Of a DNA stretch of 64,000 nt, positions 9,424 through 17,450 are shown in pieces; within the stretch, counting starts at the first letter, position 1, and each line of letters begins with the position of its first letter. The notes under the pieces are model-generated. The model worked only from the letters and a program-made list of their open reading frames with translations. It was not told the origin of the DNA and did no database searches. Both the position numbers and the translations under genes were made by a program. The DNA is from Roseomonas mucosa ATCC BAA-692. Lineage in GTDB: Bacteria; Pseudomonadota; Alphaproteobacteria; Acetobacterales; Acetobacteraceae. Location: positions 310,001-374,000 of the forward strand of contig NZ_JHWD01000004.1 of assembly GCF_000622225.1 (NCBI RefSeq), read 5' to 3'.

Positions 9424-10566
9424 ATGGCGGGGATCGGAAAGGCGCTGGTGGTCGGCGGCGGCATCATGGGACTCTGCTCCGCCCGGGCACTGCGCCGGGC
9501 GGGCTGGGCGGTGGAGGTGCTGGAGCAGGACACCTGCCCCAACCCGCGCGGCTCCTCGGTGGACCATCACCGGCTGATCCGCCACGCCTATGGGGCGGAG
9601 AGGGTCTATATGCGCATGGTGGACCGCGCCCACCGGGCCTGGGACAGCCTCTTCGCCGCGATCGGCGAGACGCCCTACATCCCCACCGGCACGCTGATGC
9701 TGGCGGATGCGCGCGACAGCTGGCTGGCCGCCAGCCGCGCCACCCTGGGACCGGAGGGCCACCGGATGGAGGAGATCCCGCCCGCCGCCCTCACCGCCCG
9801 CTTCCCCATGCTCGATCCGGCCGGACTCGCCGAGGCGGCCTTCCTGCCCACCGGCGGCGTGCTGCTGGCGGAACGCATCGTGGCGGGCCTCGCGCGCCAC
9901 CTGGAGGCCTCCGGCGTCACGCTGCGCCGGGCGCGGGTGGAGGCGGTGGACCCGGAACGGGGCCAGGCGCGGCTCGCGGACGGCACGGTGGCGGGCGCCG
10001 ACCTGCTGGTGCTGGCCGCCGGCCCCTGGACCGCCAGGCTGTTGCCGGAACTGGCCCCGCGCGCCACGCCCTCGCGCCAGATCGTGGTCTTCCTGGAACC
10101 GCCCGCCGCCCACCGCGCCGCCTGGGAGGCCGGGCCGATGGTGCTGGACCTCTCGCCCAGCGGCGGCTTCTACGCCGTGCCGCCGGTGGCCGGCACGCCG
10201 CTGAAGATCGGCGACCACCGCTTCTCGCTGCGCGGCGATCCCGACGACCCGCGCGAGGCCAGCCCGGCCGAGGCGGAGGAGATCCTCGCCCTCGCCCGGC
10301 CGCGCCTGCGCGATGCCGGGGGCTACCGGGTGCTGGGCGCCCGCGCCTGCTACTACGAGGTCGCGCCGGAGGAACGCATCGCCCTGGCCCGGCCGGGGGA
10401 GCGCTGCCTCGCGCTCTGCGGCACCTCCGGCCACGGCTTCAAGTTCGGCCCGGTCCTGGGCGACGCCCTGGCCGCCGCGGCCGCCACGCCGGAACACCTT
10501 CCCGTCCTCGCCGCCTGGGTCGCCGGGCAGGCCGAACCCCCGCCGGACCTGCTTCCCGGCGGCTGA
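9424..10566 (+). CDS. FAD-dependent amine oxidase of the DAO/monomeric sarcosine oxidase type
   Basis: A 380-residue flavoprotein. It has an N-terminal dinucleotide fold (ALVVGGGIMGLCSARALRRAG), then the flavin-contacting GSSVDHHRLIRHAYG that is typical of monomeric sarcosine and N-methyltryptophan oxidases. Near the C-terminus ACYYEVAPEERI carries a cysteine where these enzymes attach FAD covalently, followed by GTSGHGFKFGPVLG. Oxidation of a secondary N-methyl amine with H2O2 release is likely; the exact substrate is not readable. ATG at 9424 follows a purine-rich AGGGGAG. It precedes the pigment operon but is separated from it by 183 bp, so a shared role is not implied. Confidence 0.85.
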   Translation: MAGIGKALVVGGGIMGLCSARALRRAGWAVEVLEQDTCPNPRGSSVDHHRLIRHAYGAERVYMRMVDRAHRAWDSLFAAIGETPYIPTGTLMLADARDSWLAASRATLGPEGHRMEEIPPAALTARFPMLDPAGLAEAAFLPTGGVLLAERIVAGLARHLEASGVTLRRARVEAVDPERGQARLADGTVAGADLLVLAAGPWTARLLPELAPRATPSRQIVVFLEPPAAHRAAWEAGPMVLDLSPSGGFYAVPPVAGTPLKIGDHRFSLRGDPDDPREASPAEAEEILALARPRLRDAGGYRVLGARACYYEVAPEERIALARPGERCLALCGTSGHGFKFGPVLGDALAAAAATPEHLPVLAAWVAGQAEPPPDLLPGG

Positions 10567-10749
10567 TCCGGATGGCGGCCCCTCCTGCCGCCTGCCGCCC
10601 CCCGTCCCCGGGGACAAGGCGCCGGAACAGGTCACGAAAACCGGAGCATGGCCCACCCCGTGACGATGCGGGTCTTGCGGCGCGGCGGTTCGCACGAACA
10701 TGGACGGTTCGCCACCCGTTCCCTGCCTGACCGGATCCAGCACCACACG
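10567..10749. other. 183-bp spacer before the carotenoid operon
   Basis: Contains one member of the intergenic hairpin family (10604-10623). An ATG at 10648 is in frame with the first carotenoid gene and would add 34 arginine-rich residues; it was not used because the family fold begins after the ATG at 10750. No clear promoter boxes. Confidence 0.45.
10604..10623. repeat. Intergenic palindrome, GGGGACAAGG family copy 1
   Basis: Perfect 12-bp palindrome GTCCCCGGGGAC (10604-10615), continuing as GGGGACAAGGCGCC (10610-10623). The same core recurs at 31116 and 36675. Confidence 0.65.
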
Positions 10750-12330
10750 ATGAATGCTCCTCTCTATGCTCCCTCGATCCGGTCCGACCGCCCGCAGGCG
10801 GTGGTCATCGGGGCCGGGCCGGGCGGCCTTGCCGCCGCGATGCTCCTGGCCGCGCGGGGTGTGCGCGTCACCGTCCTGGAGAAGGACGGCGTGGTCGGCG
10901 GCCGCAACCGGCGGCTGGAGGCCCCGGGCGGCTACCGCTTCGACCTGGGGCCGACCTTCTTCCTCTACCCGCGCATCCTGGAGGAGATCTTCCGCGACTG
11001 CGGCGCCGAGCTGCGCGAGGAGGTGGAGCTCCTGCGCCTCGACCCGCAGTACCGGCTGCTGTTCGAGCAGGGCGATGGCGGCGTCACGCTCGACGCGACC
11101 TCCGACCTCGGGCGGATGGAGGCGGAGATCGCGAAGCTCGACCCGCACGACGCGGGTAACCTCGGCCGCTTCCTGGCCGACAACCGCGCCAAGCTGAAGA
11201 GCTTCCGCCCGGTGCTGGAACGCGCCTTCACCCGCGCCACGGACATGATGGCGCCGGACCTGCTGCGCGCCCTGCCGCACTTGCGCCCGGCGAAATCGGT
11301 GGACGGGGACATGCGGCGCTTCTTCCGCGACCCGCGCACGCGCCTCGCCTTCTCCTTCCAGACCAAGTACCTCGGGATGAGTCCCTATCGCTGCCCGAGC
11401 CTCTTCACCATCCTGAGCTTCCTGGAATACGAGCACGGCGTCTTCCACCCACGCGGCGGCTGCGGCGCGGTGGCGCTGGCCATGGCGCGCGTGGCGGAGC
11501 GCCTGGGTGCGGAGATCCGCCTGGACAGCCCGGTGGACCGCATCCGCTTCGAGGGCCGGCGCGCGCGCGGGGTGGACAGCGGCGGCCGCAGCTTCGACGC
11601 CGACGCGGTGGTGATGAACGCGGATTTCGCCCATGCCGCGCCGCGCCTGATCCCCGACCATCTCCGCCGCCGCTGGCCGGACCGCAAGATCGAGGCGGCG
11701 CGGTACTCCTGCTCCACCTTCATGCTCTATCTCGGCGTGGAGGGGAGTTTCCCGCAGCTCGCGCACCATAGCATCCTGCTGGCCGAGGACTACGAGCGGA
11801 ACCTGCGCGAGGTCGGCGAGGGCACGCTGCCGCAGACGCCTTCGGTCTACCTGCAACATGCCGGCGCCACGGAGGACGGCATGGCCCCGCCCGGCCACAG
11901 CGCGCTCTACCTTCTTGTCCCCGTGCCCAACCTGCGGGAGGGCAATGCCCGCGGCCTGGACTGGGCGCAGGCGGCCCGCCACTACCGGGAGCTGGCCCTG
12001 GACCGCGTGCGCAAGCTCGGCATCGGCGACCTGCGGCCGCGCATCCGGTACGAGCGCATGGTGACGCCGCAGGACTGGCGGGACGAGTTCTCCGTGGGCT
12101 TCGGCGCGACCTTCAACCTCGCGCACGACCTGCGGCAGATGCTGGCCTTCCGCCCCGGCAACCGCTTCAATGACGTGCAGGGCGTCTATCTCGTCGGCGG
12201 CGGCACGCATCCGGGCTCCGGCCTGCCGGTGATCTACGAAGGGGCGCGCATCAGCGCCGATCTCTGTTTGCGCGACCTGGGCCTGCACGGCGTGGATACG
12301 CGGATGCCCGGCGCGGCGGTGGAAGCCTGA
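10750..12330 (+). CDS. Phytoene-desaturase-family enzyme, probably C30 carotenoid (diapophytoene/squalene) desaturase
   Basis: A 526-residue FAD enzyme of the CrtI/CrtN family. The N-terminal FAD motif is VVIGAGPGGLAAAMLLAARG, with the following VGGRNRRLEAPGGYRFDLGP; the C-terminal flavin site is FNLAHDLRQMLAFRP...VYLVGGGTHPGSGLPVIYEGA, as in true CrtI/CrtN desaturases. Such enzymes insert double bonds into a colourless isoprenoid backbone at the membrane. The neighbours (a second family member, acyltransferase, glycosyltransferase, aldehyde dehydrogenase) match C30 diapocarotenoid clusters such as staphyloxanthin's, so CrtN is the likely role. The backbone synthase is not in the window, so C30 versus C40 is inferred. 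Start ATG 10750. Confidence 0.85.
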   Translation: MNAPLYAPSIRSDRPQAVVIGAGPGGLAAAMLLAARGVRVTVLEKDGVVGGRNRRLEAPGGYRFDLGPTFFLYPRILEEIFRDCGAELREEVELLRLDPQYRLLFEQGDGGVTLDATSDLGRMEAEIAKLDPHDAGNLGRFLADNRAKLKSFRPVLERAFTRATDMMAPDLLRALPHLRPAKSVDGDMRRFFRDPRTRLAFSFQTKYLGMSPYRCPSLFTILSFLEYEHGVFHPRGGCGAVALAMARVAERLGAEIRLDSPVDRIRFEGRRARGVDSGGRSFDADAVVMNADFAHAAPRLIPDHLRRRWPDRKIEAARYSCSTFMLYLGVEGSFPQLAHHSILLAEDYERNLREVGEGTLPQTPSVYLQHAGATEDGMAPPGHSALYLLVPVPNLREGNARGLDWAQAARHYRELALDRVRKLGIGDLRPRIRYERMVTPQDWRDEFSVGFGATFNLAHDLRQMLAFRPGNRFNDVQGVYLVGGGTHPGSGLPVIYEGARISADLCLRDLGLHGVDTRMPGAAVEA

Positions 12331-12344
12331 GGGGGAGGGGAACG

Positions 12345-13928
12345 ATGGCACGGGTGGTGGTGATCGGCTCCGGCCTGGGCGGCCTCGCGGCGGCGGCGGT
12401 GGCGCAGGCGCGCGGGCACGAGGTGACGCTCTTCGACAAGAACCCCTGGCTCGGCGGCAAGGCGGCGGTGCTCGACCTGGAGGCGCCGGACGGCTCCGGC
12501 CGCTTCCGCTTCGACATGGGGCCGACCATCCTGACCGTGCCGCGCGTGCTGCGCCGGATCTTCGCCGAGGCCGGGCGCGACCAGGCGCGCGACCTGCCGC
12601 TGATCCGCCTCGACCCGCAATGGCGCTGCTTCTTCGCGGACGGCACGCGCATCGACCTGCGGGAGGACGTGCCCGCCATGGCCCGCGCCATGGAGGATTT
12701 CGCGCCGGGCCGCGATCTCGGCCCTGGCTACGAGAAGTTCCAGAAGCTGGCGCGCCACCTGCACGGCGTGTCGGAGAAGTTCTTCTTCTGGAAGCCGGTC
12801 GAGGACCTCTTCGACACGATCGACTGGAAGAGCAACATGCAGCCCGGCACGATGAAGGACGTGCTGAGCCTGCGCATGGGCCAGAACGTCGCGAAGGTCA
12901 TCCGCAACCATGTGCCGGACGAGCGCCTGGCGCAGATGCTGGACCACTACTGCCAGTATGTCGGCTCGAATCCCTACAAGGCGCCGGCGGTGCTCTGCTC
13001 GATCGGCGACATGCAGGCGAGCGAGGGCGTCTGGTATCCCGTCGGCGGCACGCGCGCCGTGGCGGAGGGGCTGGCGAAGCTGGCGGGCGACCTCGGCGCC
13101 GATCTGCGCCCGGGCGTGGAGGTCACCGGCTTCGATATCCAGGACGGAGCCGTGAAGGGCGTGGTCGCGGGCGGCGAGCGGATCGCCTGCGACGCGGTGA
13201 TCTCCAACATGGATGCCATCCGCACCTACAAGGAGCTGGTGGGCGGCGAGACCGGCCGGAAATACGCCCGCAAGGGCTTCGAGCCCGCCTGTTCCGGCGT
13301 GGTGCTCTACCTGGGCCTGAGGAAGCGCTACGAGCACCTTGCCCACCACGACTTCGTCTTCTCCGGCGATGCGGAGGAGGAGTTCGACAGCATCTACCGC
13401 AAGGGCGAGCCTGCCCCGGACCCGACCGCCTATCTCGCCGCGCCCTCCGCCAGCGATCCCTCCGTGGCGCCGGAAGGCGGCGAGGCGCTCTACGTCCTTG
13501 TCCACACCCCCTATCTGCGCCCGCACCACGACTGGCCGCGGATGCTGCCCGCCTACCGGCAGACCATCCTCGACAAGCTGAAGCGCAGCGCCGGGCTGGA
13601 GGATATCGAGGAGCGCATCGTGGTGGAGCGCGCCCTGACGCCGCAGGACATCCACGACCGCTACAAGGTGCTGAACGGCGCCATCTACGGCCTCGCCTCG
13701 CACGGCACCTTCCTCGGCGCCTTCAAGCCGGGCAACCGCTCGCGCAGCGTGAAAGGGCTCTACCTCGCCGGCGGCGCGGCGCATCCGGGGCCCGGCATGC
13801 CGATGGTGATGATGTCCGGCTGGATCGCGGCGGATGCGCTGGACCGCGACCTCGGCGGGCGCGGCATGGGCGCCGCGGCGGAACGGGCCGGGCTGCGGGA
13901 GGCCGACATGCCGCAGGCGGCCGAGTAG
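12345..13928 (+). CDS. Second CrtI/CrtN-family enzyme, possibly the terminal oxygenase (CrtP-like)
   Basis: A 527-residue paralogue of the preceding gene with the FAD motif VVIGSGLGGLAAAAVAQARG and conserved GGKAAVLDLEA. Its C-terminal site reads GLYLAGGAAHPGPGMPMVMMSG, which differs from the GGGTHPGSGLP of the desaturase and resembles CrtP/CrtO-like oxidases that convert terminal methyl groups to aldehydes. That step would feed the aldehyde dehydrogenase encoded downstream. It begins 14 bp after the first enzyme with a GGGGGAGGGG ribosome site, and the next start codon is 5 bp past its stop. Family is certain; the desaturase-versus-oxygenase split is inference from motifs and context. Confidence 0.82.
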   Translation: MARVVVIGSGLGGLAAAAVAQARGHEVTLFDKNPWLGGKAAVLDLEAPDGSGRFRFDMGPTILTVPRVLRRIFAEAGRDQARDLPLIRLDPQWRCFFADGTRIDLREDVPAMARAMEDFAPGRDLGPGYEKFQKLARHLHGVSEKFFFWKPVEDLFDTIDWKSNMQPGTMKDVLSLRMGQNVAKVIRNHVPDERLAQMLDHYCQYVGSNPYKAPAVLCSIGDMQASEGVWYPVGGTRAVAEGLAKLAGDLGADLRPGVEVTGFDIQDGAVKGVVAGGERIACDAVISNMDAIRTYKELVGGETGRKYARKGFEPACSGVVLYLGLRKRYEHLAHHDFVFSGDAEEEFDSIYRKGEPAPDPTAYLAAPSASDPSVAPEGGEALYVLVHTPYLRPHHDWPRMLPAYRQTILDKLKRSAGLEDIEERIVVERALTPQDIHDRYKVLNGAIYGLASHGTFLGAFKPGNRSRSVKGLYLAGGAAHPGPGMPMVMMSGWIAADALDRDLGGRGMGAAAERAGLREADMPQAAE

Positions 13929-13933
13929 CCGCC

Positions 13934-14734
13934 ATGCCAGACGCCCCCGGCACGACGGAAGACCCGCTTGCGCTCTACGACGCGCGCTGGCACGGCTTCT
14001 TCCGCCGGGCCTTCACGCGCTTCGGCCGCCGCCACATGCGGGCGCTGCGCCTCGCCCGCTGGGGGCAGCCCGATCCCGGCCCGCCCGGCACGCCGCTGGT
14101 GGTCTTCGCCAACCATCCCTCCTGGTGGGACGGCGTGGCCTTCATGCTGCTCTCCACCGTGCTGCTCCCCCGGCAGCGCACCTTCATCCCGATGGAGGCG
14201 GAGGCCCTGTCCCGCTACCGCTTCATGCGGCGGCTGGGCGTCTTCGGCGTGGAAGGCGGCACGCCGCGCGGCGCGGCGGCCTTTCTGCGCACCGCGCGGC
14301 GGGTGCTGGCCGTGCCGGACCATGCCTTGTGGATCAACGCGCCCGGCCGCTTCCAGGATGTGCGGGAACGGCCCGTGGGCCTCGTGCCGGGCCTGCTGCG
14401 CCTGCCGGAACTCGCCCCCGCCGCGCGCTTCCTGCCGCTGGCGCTGGAATACCCCTTCTGGACGGAGCGCAAGCCCGAGATGCTGGCGGGTTTCGGCCCA
14501 CCCATTCCCGGCGCCGAGCTGGCGGCGCTGACGCGCGAAGAGCGCGCGGAGCGGCTGCGCGCGGCGCTGACCGCCACCATGGACCGGCTGGCCGCGGATG
14601 CCATGTCGCGCGACGCGGACCGCTTCGCCACCCTGCTGCAAGGGCGGGAAGGGATGGGCGGCGCCTATGACCTGTGGCGCCGCCTGCGCGCCCTGGCCGG
14701 CGGGCAGGGCTTCGACGCCCGGCACGCCCGATGA
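13934..14734 (+). CDS. Lysophospholipid-acyltransferase-like protein (carotenoid glycoside acyltransferase candidate)
   Basis: A 266-residue PlsC-type acyltransferase. The catalytic H-x4-D motif is visible as NHPSWWDG close to residue 60, with the substrate-binding block FGVEGGTPRGAAAF and a later LPLALEYPFW. It starts 5 bp after the second CrtN-like gene and overlaps the glycosyltransferase by 4 bp (ATGA), so it is translationally coupled. In staphyloxanthin-type pathways an acyltransferase esterifies the sugar of the glycosylated carotenoid; that is the likely role here, although homology to Staphylococcus CrtO (a different fold) is not implied. No transmembrane helix is obvious, suggesting peripheral membrane binding. 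Confidence 0.82.
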   Translation: MPDAPGTTEDPLALYDARWHGFFRRAFTRFGRRHMRALRLARWGQPDPGPPGTPLVVFANHPSWWDGVAFMLLSTVLLPRQRTFIPMEAEALSRYRFMRRLGVFGVEGGTPRGAAAFLRTARRVLAVPDHALWINAPGRFQDVRERPVGLVPGLLRLPELAPAARFLPLALEYPFWTERKPEMLAGFGPPIPGAELAALTREERAERLRAALTATMDRLAADAMSRDADRFATLLQGREGMGGAYDLWRRLRALAGGQGFDARHAR

Positions 14735-15858
14735 GCCTGTCCTTCGTCCTGCAGATCGTGGCGCTGGCCCTGGTGCTTTTCCCGGTGGGAATGGCCCTGC
14801 TCAACGCCATCCTGCTGCCGCGCCCGAAGGCGCCGGACCGTGGCGGGGCACTGGCGGGCGACCTGGTCTCGATCCTCATCCCCGCCCGCGACGAGGCCGC
14901 CCATATCGCCGCCTGCGCCGAAGCCGCCCTGGCCTCCACCGGCATCGGGGTGGAGGTGCTGGTGATGGATGACGGCTCCCGCGACGGCACCGCCGCCATC
15001 GTGGAGGCGCTGGCGGCGCATGATCCGCGTCTGCGCCTGCTGAGCGCCCCGCCCCTGCCGCCCGGCTGGACCGGCAAGGTCCATGCCTGCGCCCGGCTGG
15101 CGGAAGCGGCACGCGGCGGGCACCTGCTCTTCATCGATGCCGATGTGCGCCTCGCCCCCCAGGCCGCCGTTGCCCTGGCCGCCCATGCGCGCCGGCACCG
15201 GCTGGCCCTGGCGAGCGGCGTGCCCCGGCAGGAGATCGGCACGCTGGGCGAGGCGCTGACGGTGCCGGCGATCAACCTGCTGATGCTGGGCTACCTGCCC
15301 GGCGCCGGGCGCGCCTTCACCCGCCACCCGGCCCTGGCCGCCGCCTGCGGGCAGCTGATCCTGGTGGAAGCCGGCGCCTATCGCGCCAGCGGCGGCCATG
15401 CCGCGCTGCATGGCGTGTTGCATGATGGCCTGGCCCTCGCCCGCCGCCTGCGCGCCGCCGGCCACCGGACGGAGGTGGTGGCCGGCGCGCATCTCGCCAC
15501 CTGCCGCATGTACCGGGGCTTCCGCGAAAGCTGGAACGGCTTCCTCAAGAACGCCCGCGAAGGCATGGCGACGCCGCTCGGCCTGCCGGTCTGGACGGTC
15601 GTGCTCTTCGGCGGCCATGTCCTGCCCTGGCTGCTGCTGCCCGCCCCGCTGGCCGCGCTGGCGCTGCTGCTGGGCTATGCCCTGCGCGGCCTGATCACCT
15701 GGCTGTCCCGCGAGCCCTCCTGGACCATCCCCCTCCACCCCGCCACCGTGCTGGTCGCCCTGGCGATCCAGTGGACCGCCCTGGTCCGCTCCGCCCTCGG
15801 CCACCGCGCCGCCTGGAAAGGCCGCGCCTACTCCGCCGGCGGCGGGGCGTTCGAGTGA
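14731..15858 (+). CDS. Family 2 glycosyltransferase (CrtQ-like)
   Basis: A 375-residue membrane-anchored GT-A glycosyltransferase. An N-terminal helix precedes the nucleotide-sugar fold: VSILIPARDEAAHI, then VLVMDDGSRDGT, and the metal-binding DxD as LLFIDADVRL. After an acceptor region it has two or three C-terminal hydrophobic segments (VVLFGGHVLPWLLLP and following). CrtQ enzymes glucosylate carotenoic acids, and the position between acyltransferase and aldehyde dehydrogenase supports that. ATG at 14731 overlaps the previous stop by 4 bp. It could also be described as a hopanoid-type (HpnB-like) glycosyltransferase, a close relative; context favours the carotenoid role. Confidence 0.85.
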   Translation: MSLSFVLQIVALALVLFPVGMALLNAILLPRPKAPDRGGALAGDLVSILIPARDEAAHIAACAEAALASTGIGVEVLVMDDGSRDGTAAIVEALAAHDPRLRLLSAPPLPPGWTGKVHACARLAEAARGGHLLFIDADVRLAPQAAVALAAHARRHRLALASGVPRQEIGTLGEALTVPAINLLMLGYLPGAGRAFTRHPALAAACGQLILVEAGAYRASGGHAALHGVLHDGLALARRLRAAGHRTEVVAGAHLATCRMYRGFRESWNGFLKNAREGMATPLGLPVWTVVLFGGHVLPWLLLPAPLAALALLLGYALRGLITWLSREPSWTIPLHPATVLVALAIQWTALVRSALGHRAAWKGRAYSAGGGAFE

Positions 15859-15872
15859 TCGGACCGGGTGCT

Positions 15873-15897
15873 CCGGGAAGGGCTCTGCCTTCCCCGG
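15873..15897. repeat. Intergenic hairpin with AGGCAGAGCC core
   Basis: Arms CCGGGAAGG (15873-15881) and CCTTCCCCGG (15888-15897) with one bulged base. The reverse strand reads AGGCAGAGCC, also found at 31224. Confidence 0.6.
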
Positions 15898-15907
15898 ACC
15901 CCACCCG

Positions 15908-15929
15908 CCCAGGGACGTTAGTCCCTGGG
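15908..15929. repeat. Perfect intergenic hairpin
   Basis: CCCAGGGAC (15908-15916) pairs with GTCCCTGGG (15921-15929) around GTTA. Perfect 9-bp arms. Confidence 0.7.
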
Positions 15930-15939
15930 GGCCCTATGG

Positions 15940-16018
15940 GCGCTCCGCGAGGAGGAGGGGCAGGACACCGGTCGCCAGACGGTGCAACGGCGGAACCATC
16001 CCCCTCCTCGCGGGGCGC
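15940..16018. repeat. Long-range inverted repeat
   Basis: GCGC-T-CCGCGAGGAGG (15940-15955) pairs with CCTCCTCGCGG-G-GCGC (16003-16018): 16 pairs including one T-G wobble, enclosing 47 nt. Confidence 0.65.
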
Positions 16019-16030
16019 TCATGACGGGGT

Positions 16031-16055
16031 CTCGGGGGGATACTATCCCCCTGAG
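16031..16055. repeat. Intergenic hairpin
   Basis: CTCGGGGGGAT (16031-16041) pairs with ATCCCCCTGAG (16045-16055) around ACT, with one G-T wobble. A second small hairpin, CCGGGA/TCCCGG, follows at 16079-16099. Confidence 0.65.
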
Positions 16056-16136
16056 CGGCCCCTCCTTCAGCAAAGGGTCCGGGAAGCAGAGCCTCCCGGT
16101 TCCCAGGCCCGATCCCCCGAAGCCTCCCCCGCCGCG

Positions 16137-17417
16137 GTGCTGGCGGCGTTGCGGGCCGCCGGGCCGGCACCGCGGATCGCGGAGCGGCGCAGGCTGCTGG
16201 CGGCGCTGGCGGCGGAGCTGGCGCGGCGGTCGGAGGCGATCGTGGCGGCGGCGGATGCCGATTTCGGCGGGCGCGCGGCGGAGGACACGCTGCTGGGCGA
16301 CGTGCTGGTGACGGTGCAGGCGGCGCGGCGGGCACGGCGCTGGCTGCGCTGGTGGGCGCGGCCCCGCCCGGTGCTGGCCCCCCTGCCCTTCCAGCCCTGC
16401 CTGGCCTGGACGGAGCCGGTGCCCAAGGGGGTGGTCGGGGTGATGGCGCCCTGGAACTACCCGATCCAGATCGCCCTCTGGCCGGCGCTGGAGGCTGTGG
16501 CGGCGGGCAACCGCGTGGCCATCAAGCCCAGCGAGCACACGCCCCGCTGCGCCGCGCTGCTGGAGGAGATCGTCGCCCGCGCCTGGGGCCCCGGCATCGC
16601 CCGGGTGGTGCAGGGCAATGCGGCGGTGGCGGCGGATTTCGCGGCGCAGCCCTGGGACCACCTGGTCTTCACCGGCGGCACGGAAACCGGGCGCAAGGTG
16701 GCCGGGGCCGCGGCGCCGAACCTCACGCCGCTGACCCTGGAGCTCGGCGGGCAATGCGCCGCCCTGGTCCTGCCGGGGGCGAGGCTGGACCGTGCCGCCC
16801 GCGCCATCCTGGCCGCCAAGGCGCTGAATGCCGGACAGACCTGCGTGGCCCCCGACACGGTGCTGCTGGTGGGCCATTCCCGTGATGCCTTCGCCGGGGC
16901 TGCCCGGGCCACCGGCATCGTTCCGGAAAGCCGGGTCGCGCCCTGGCAGGCGGCACGACAGGCGCGCCTGTCGTCCGGCAGCGAGGCCCTGGCGGAAGGA
17001 CCGGCGGGGCCGCCGCTGCGCCTCGGCGGCGATTCGGGCGAGGAACGCTTCGGCCCCGTGCTTGGCGTGGTGCAATGTGCGGACCTGGACGCGGCGCTCG
17101 GCTGGCTGCGCGCCCGCCCGGCACCGCTGGCCTTGTCCCTCTTTGGTGCCAGCCGGGGCGAGGAAGCGCGGATCGCAGCGGAAAGCCGCGCCGGGGCCAT
17201 CGCCTGCGGCCGGGCGCTGGACCATGTGGGCTTCCCCAACCTTCCCTTCGGCGGCGTGGGGGGGTCCGGCCATGGGCGCTATCATGGCGTCGCCGGCTTC
17301 GCAGAATTCAGCGACTGGCGCGCCCGGGTGCGCCACGGGCCTTTCGCCCTGGCCCGCCTGCTCGATCCGCCGCGCGGCGATTTCGCGCGGAAGCTGGCCC
17401 GCCGCCTCCTGCGCTGA
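16137..17417 (+). CDS. Compact aldehyde dehydrogenase, probably the carotenoid-aldehyde dehydrogenase
   Basis: NAD(P)-dependent aldehyde dehydrogenase of the coniferyl-aldehyde-dehydrogenase branch. The start is taken as GTG 16137, giving 426 residues; no ATG lies at a plausible place, and sequence similar to the family begins only here. The NAD-binding run VVGVMAPWNYPIQI and KPSEHTP is intact. The general base Glu202 (LELGG) and nucleophile Cys236 (GQTCVAPD) are 34 residues apart, as in all ALDHs. The segment between the cysteine and the EERFGPVLG motif is roughly 35 residues shorter than usual. In the pigment operon it would oxidise the terminal aldehyde to the acid used by the glycosyltransferase. 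A hairpin-rich spacer separates it from the other pigment genes. Confidence 0.85.
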   Translation: MLAALRAAGPAPRIAERRRLLAALAAELARRSEAIVAAADADFGGRAAEDTLLGDVLVTVQAARRARRWLRWWARPRPVLAPLPFQPCLAWTEPVPKGVVGVMAPWNYPIQIALWPALEAVAAGNRVAIKPSEHTPRCAALLEEIVARAWGPGIARVVQGNAAVAADFAAQPWDHLVFTGGTETGRKVAGAAAPNLTPLTLELGGQCAALVLPGARLDRAARAILAAKALNAGQTCVAPDTVLLVGHSRDAFAGAARATGIVPESRVAPWQAARQARLSSGSEALAEGPAGPPLRLGGDSGEERFGPVLGVVQCADLDAALGWLRARPAPLALSLFGASRGEEARIAAESRAGAIACGRALDHVGFPNLPFGGVGGSGHGRYHGVAGFAEFSDWRARVRHGPFALARLLDPPRGDFARKLARRLLR

Positions 17418-17419
17418 GC

Positions 17420-17450
17420 GGCCCCGGCGCGCGTCCGGAAGGCCGGGGCC
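17420..17450. terminator. Bidirectional hairpin between convergent genes
   Basis: GGCCCCGGC (17420-17428) pairs with GCCGGGGCC (17442-17450), loop 13 nt. It fills the gap between the aldehyde dehydrogenase stop and the lipoprotein stop. No T-tract. Confidence 0.55.

Larger units (their letters stand above)
15859..16136. other. 278-bp hairpin-dense spacer between glycosyltransferase and aldehyde dehydrogenase
   Basis: Five hairpins in a row: 15873-15897, 15908-15929, 15940-16018 (long-range), 16031-16055 and 16079-16099. The frame of the downstream dehydrogenase is open through the whole stretch, but the translated residues are proline/arginine-rich and unlike any aldehyde dehydrogenase N-terminus. 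It looks like a mosaic of repetitive elements inserted into the operon. Confidence 0.6.

Noticed and set aside
9424-10566. Amine oxidase as a member of the carotenoid operon
   Set aside because: Separated by 183 bp with its own palindrome, and its active-site motifs are those of sarcosine-type oxidases rather than carotenoid enzymes.
9064-12351. Very long antisense open frame (over 1000 codons) across the amine oxidase and carotenoid genes
   Set aside because: His/Arg/Ala/Gly-rich translation with no domain pattern; it mirrors real, well-conserved genes on the plus strand and is an effect of high GC.
15771-16136. In-frame extension of the aldehyde dehydrogenase through the hairpin spacer
   Set aside because: Pro/Arg-rich low-complexity translation over palindromic DNA and no ALDH-like residues before 16137.
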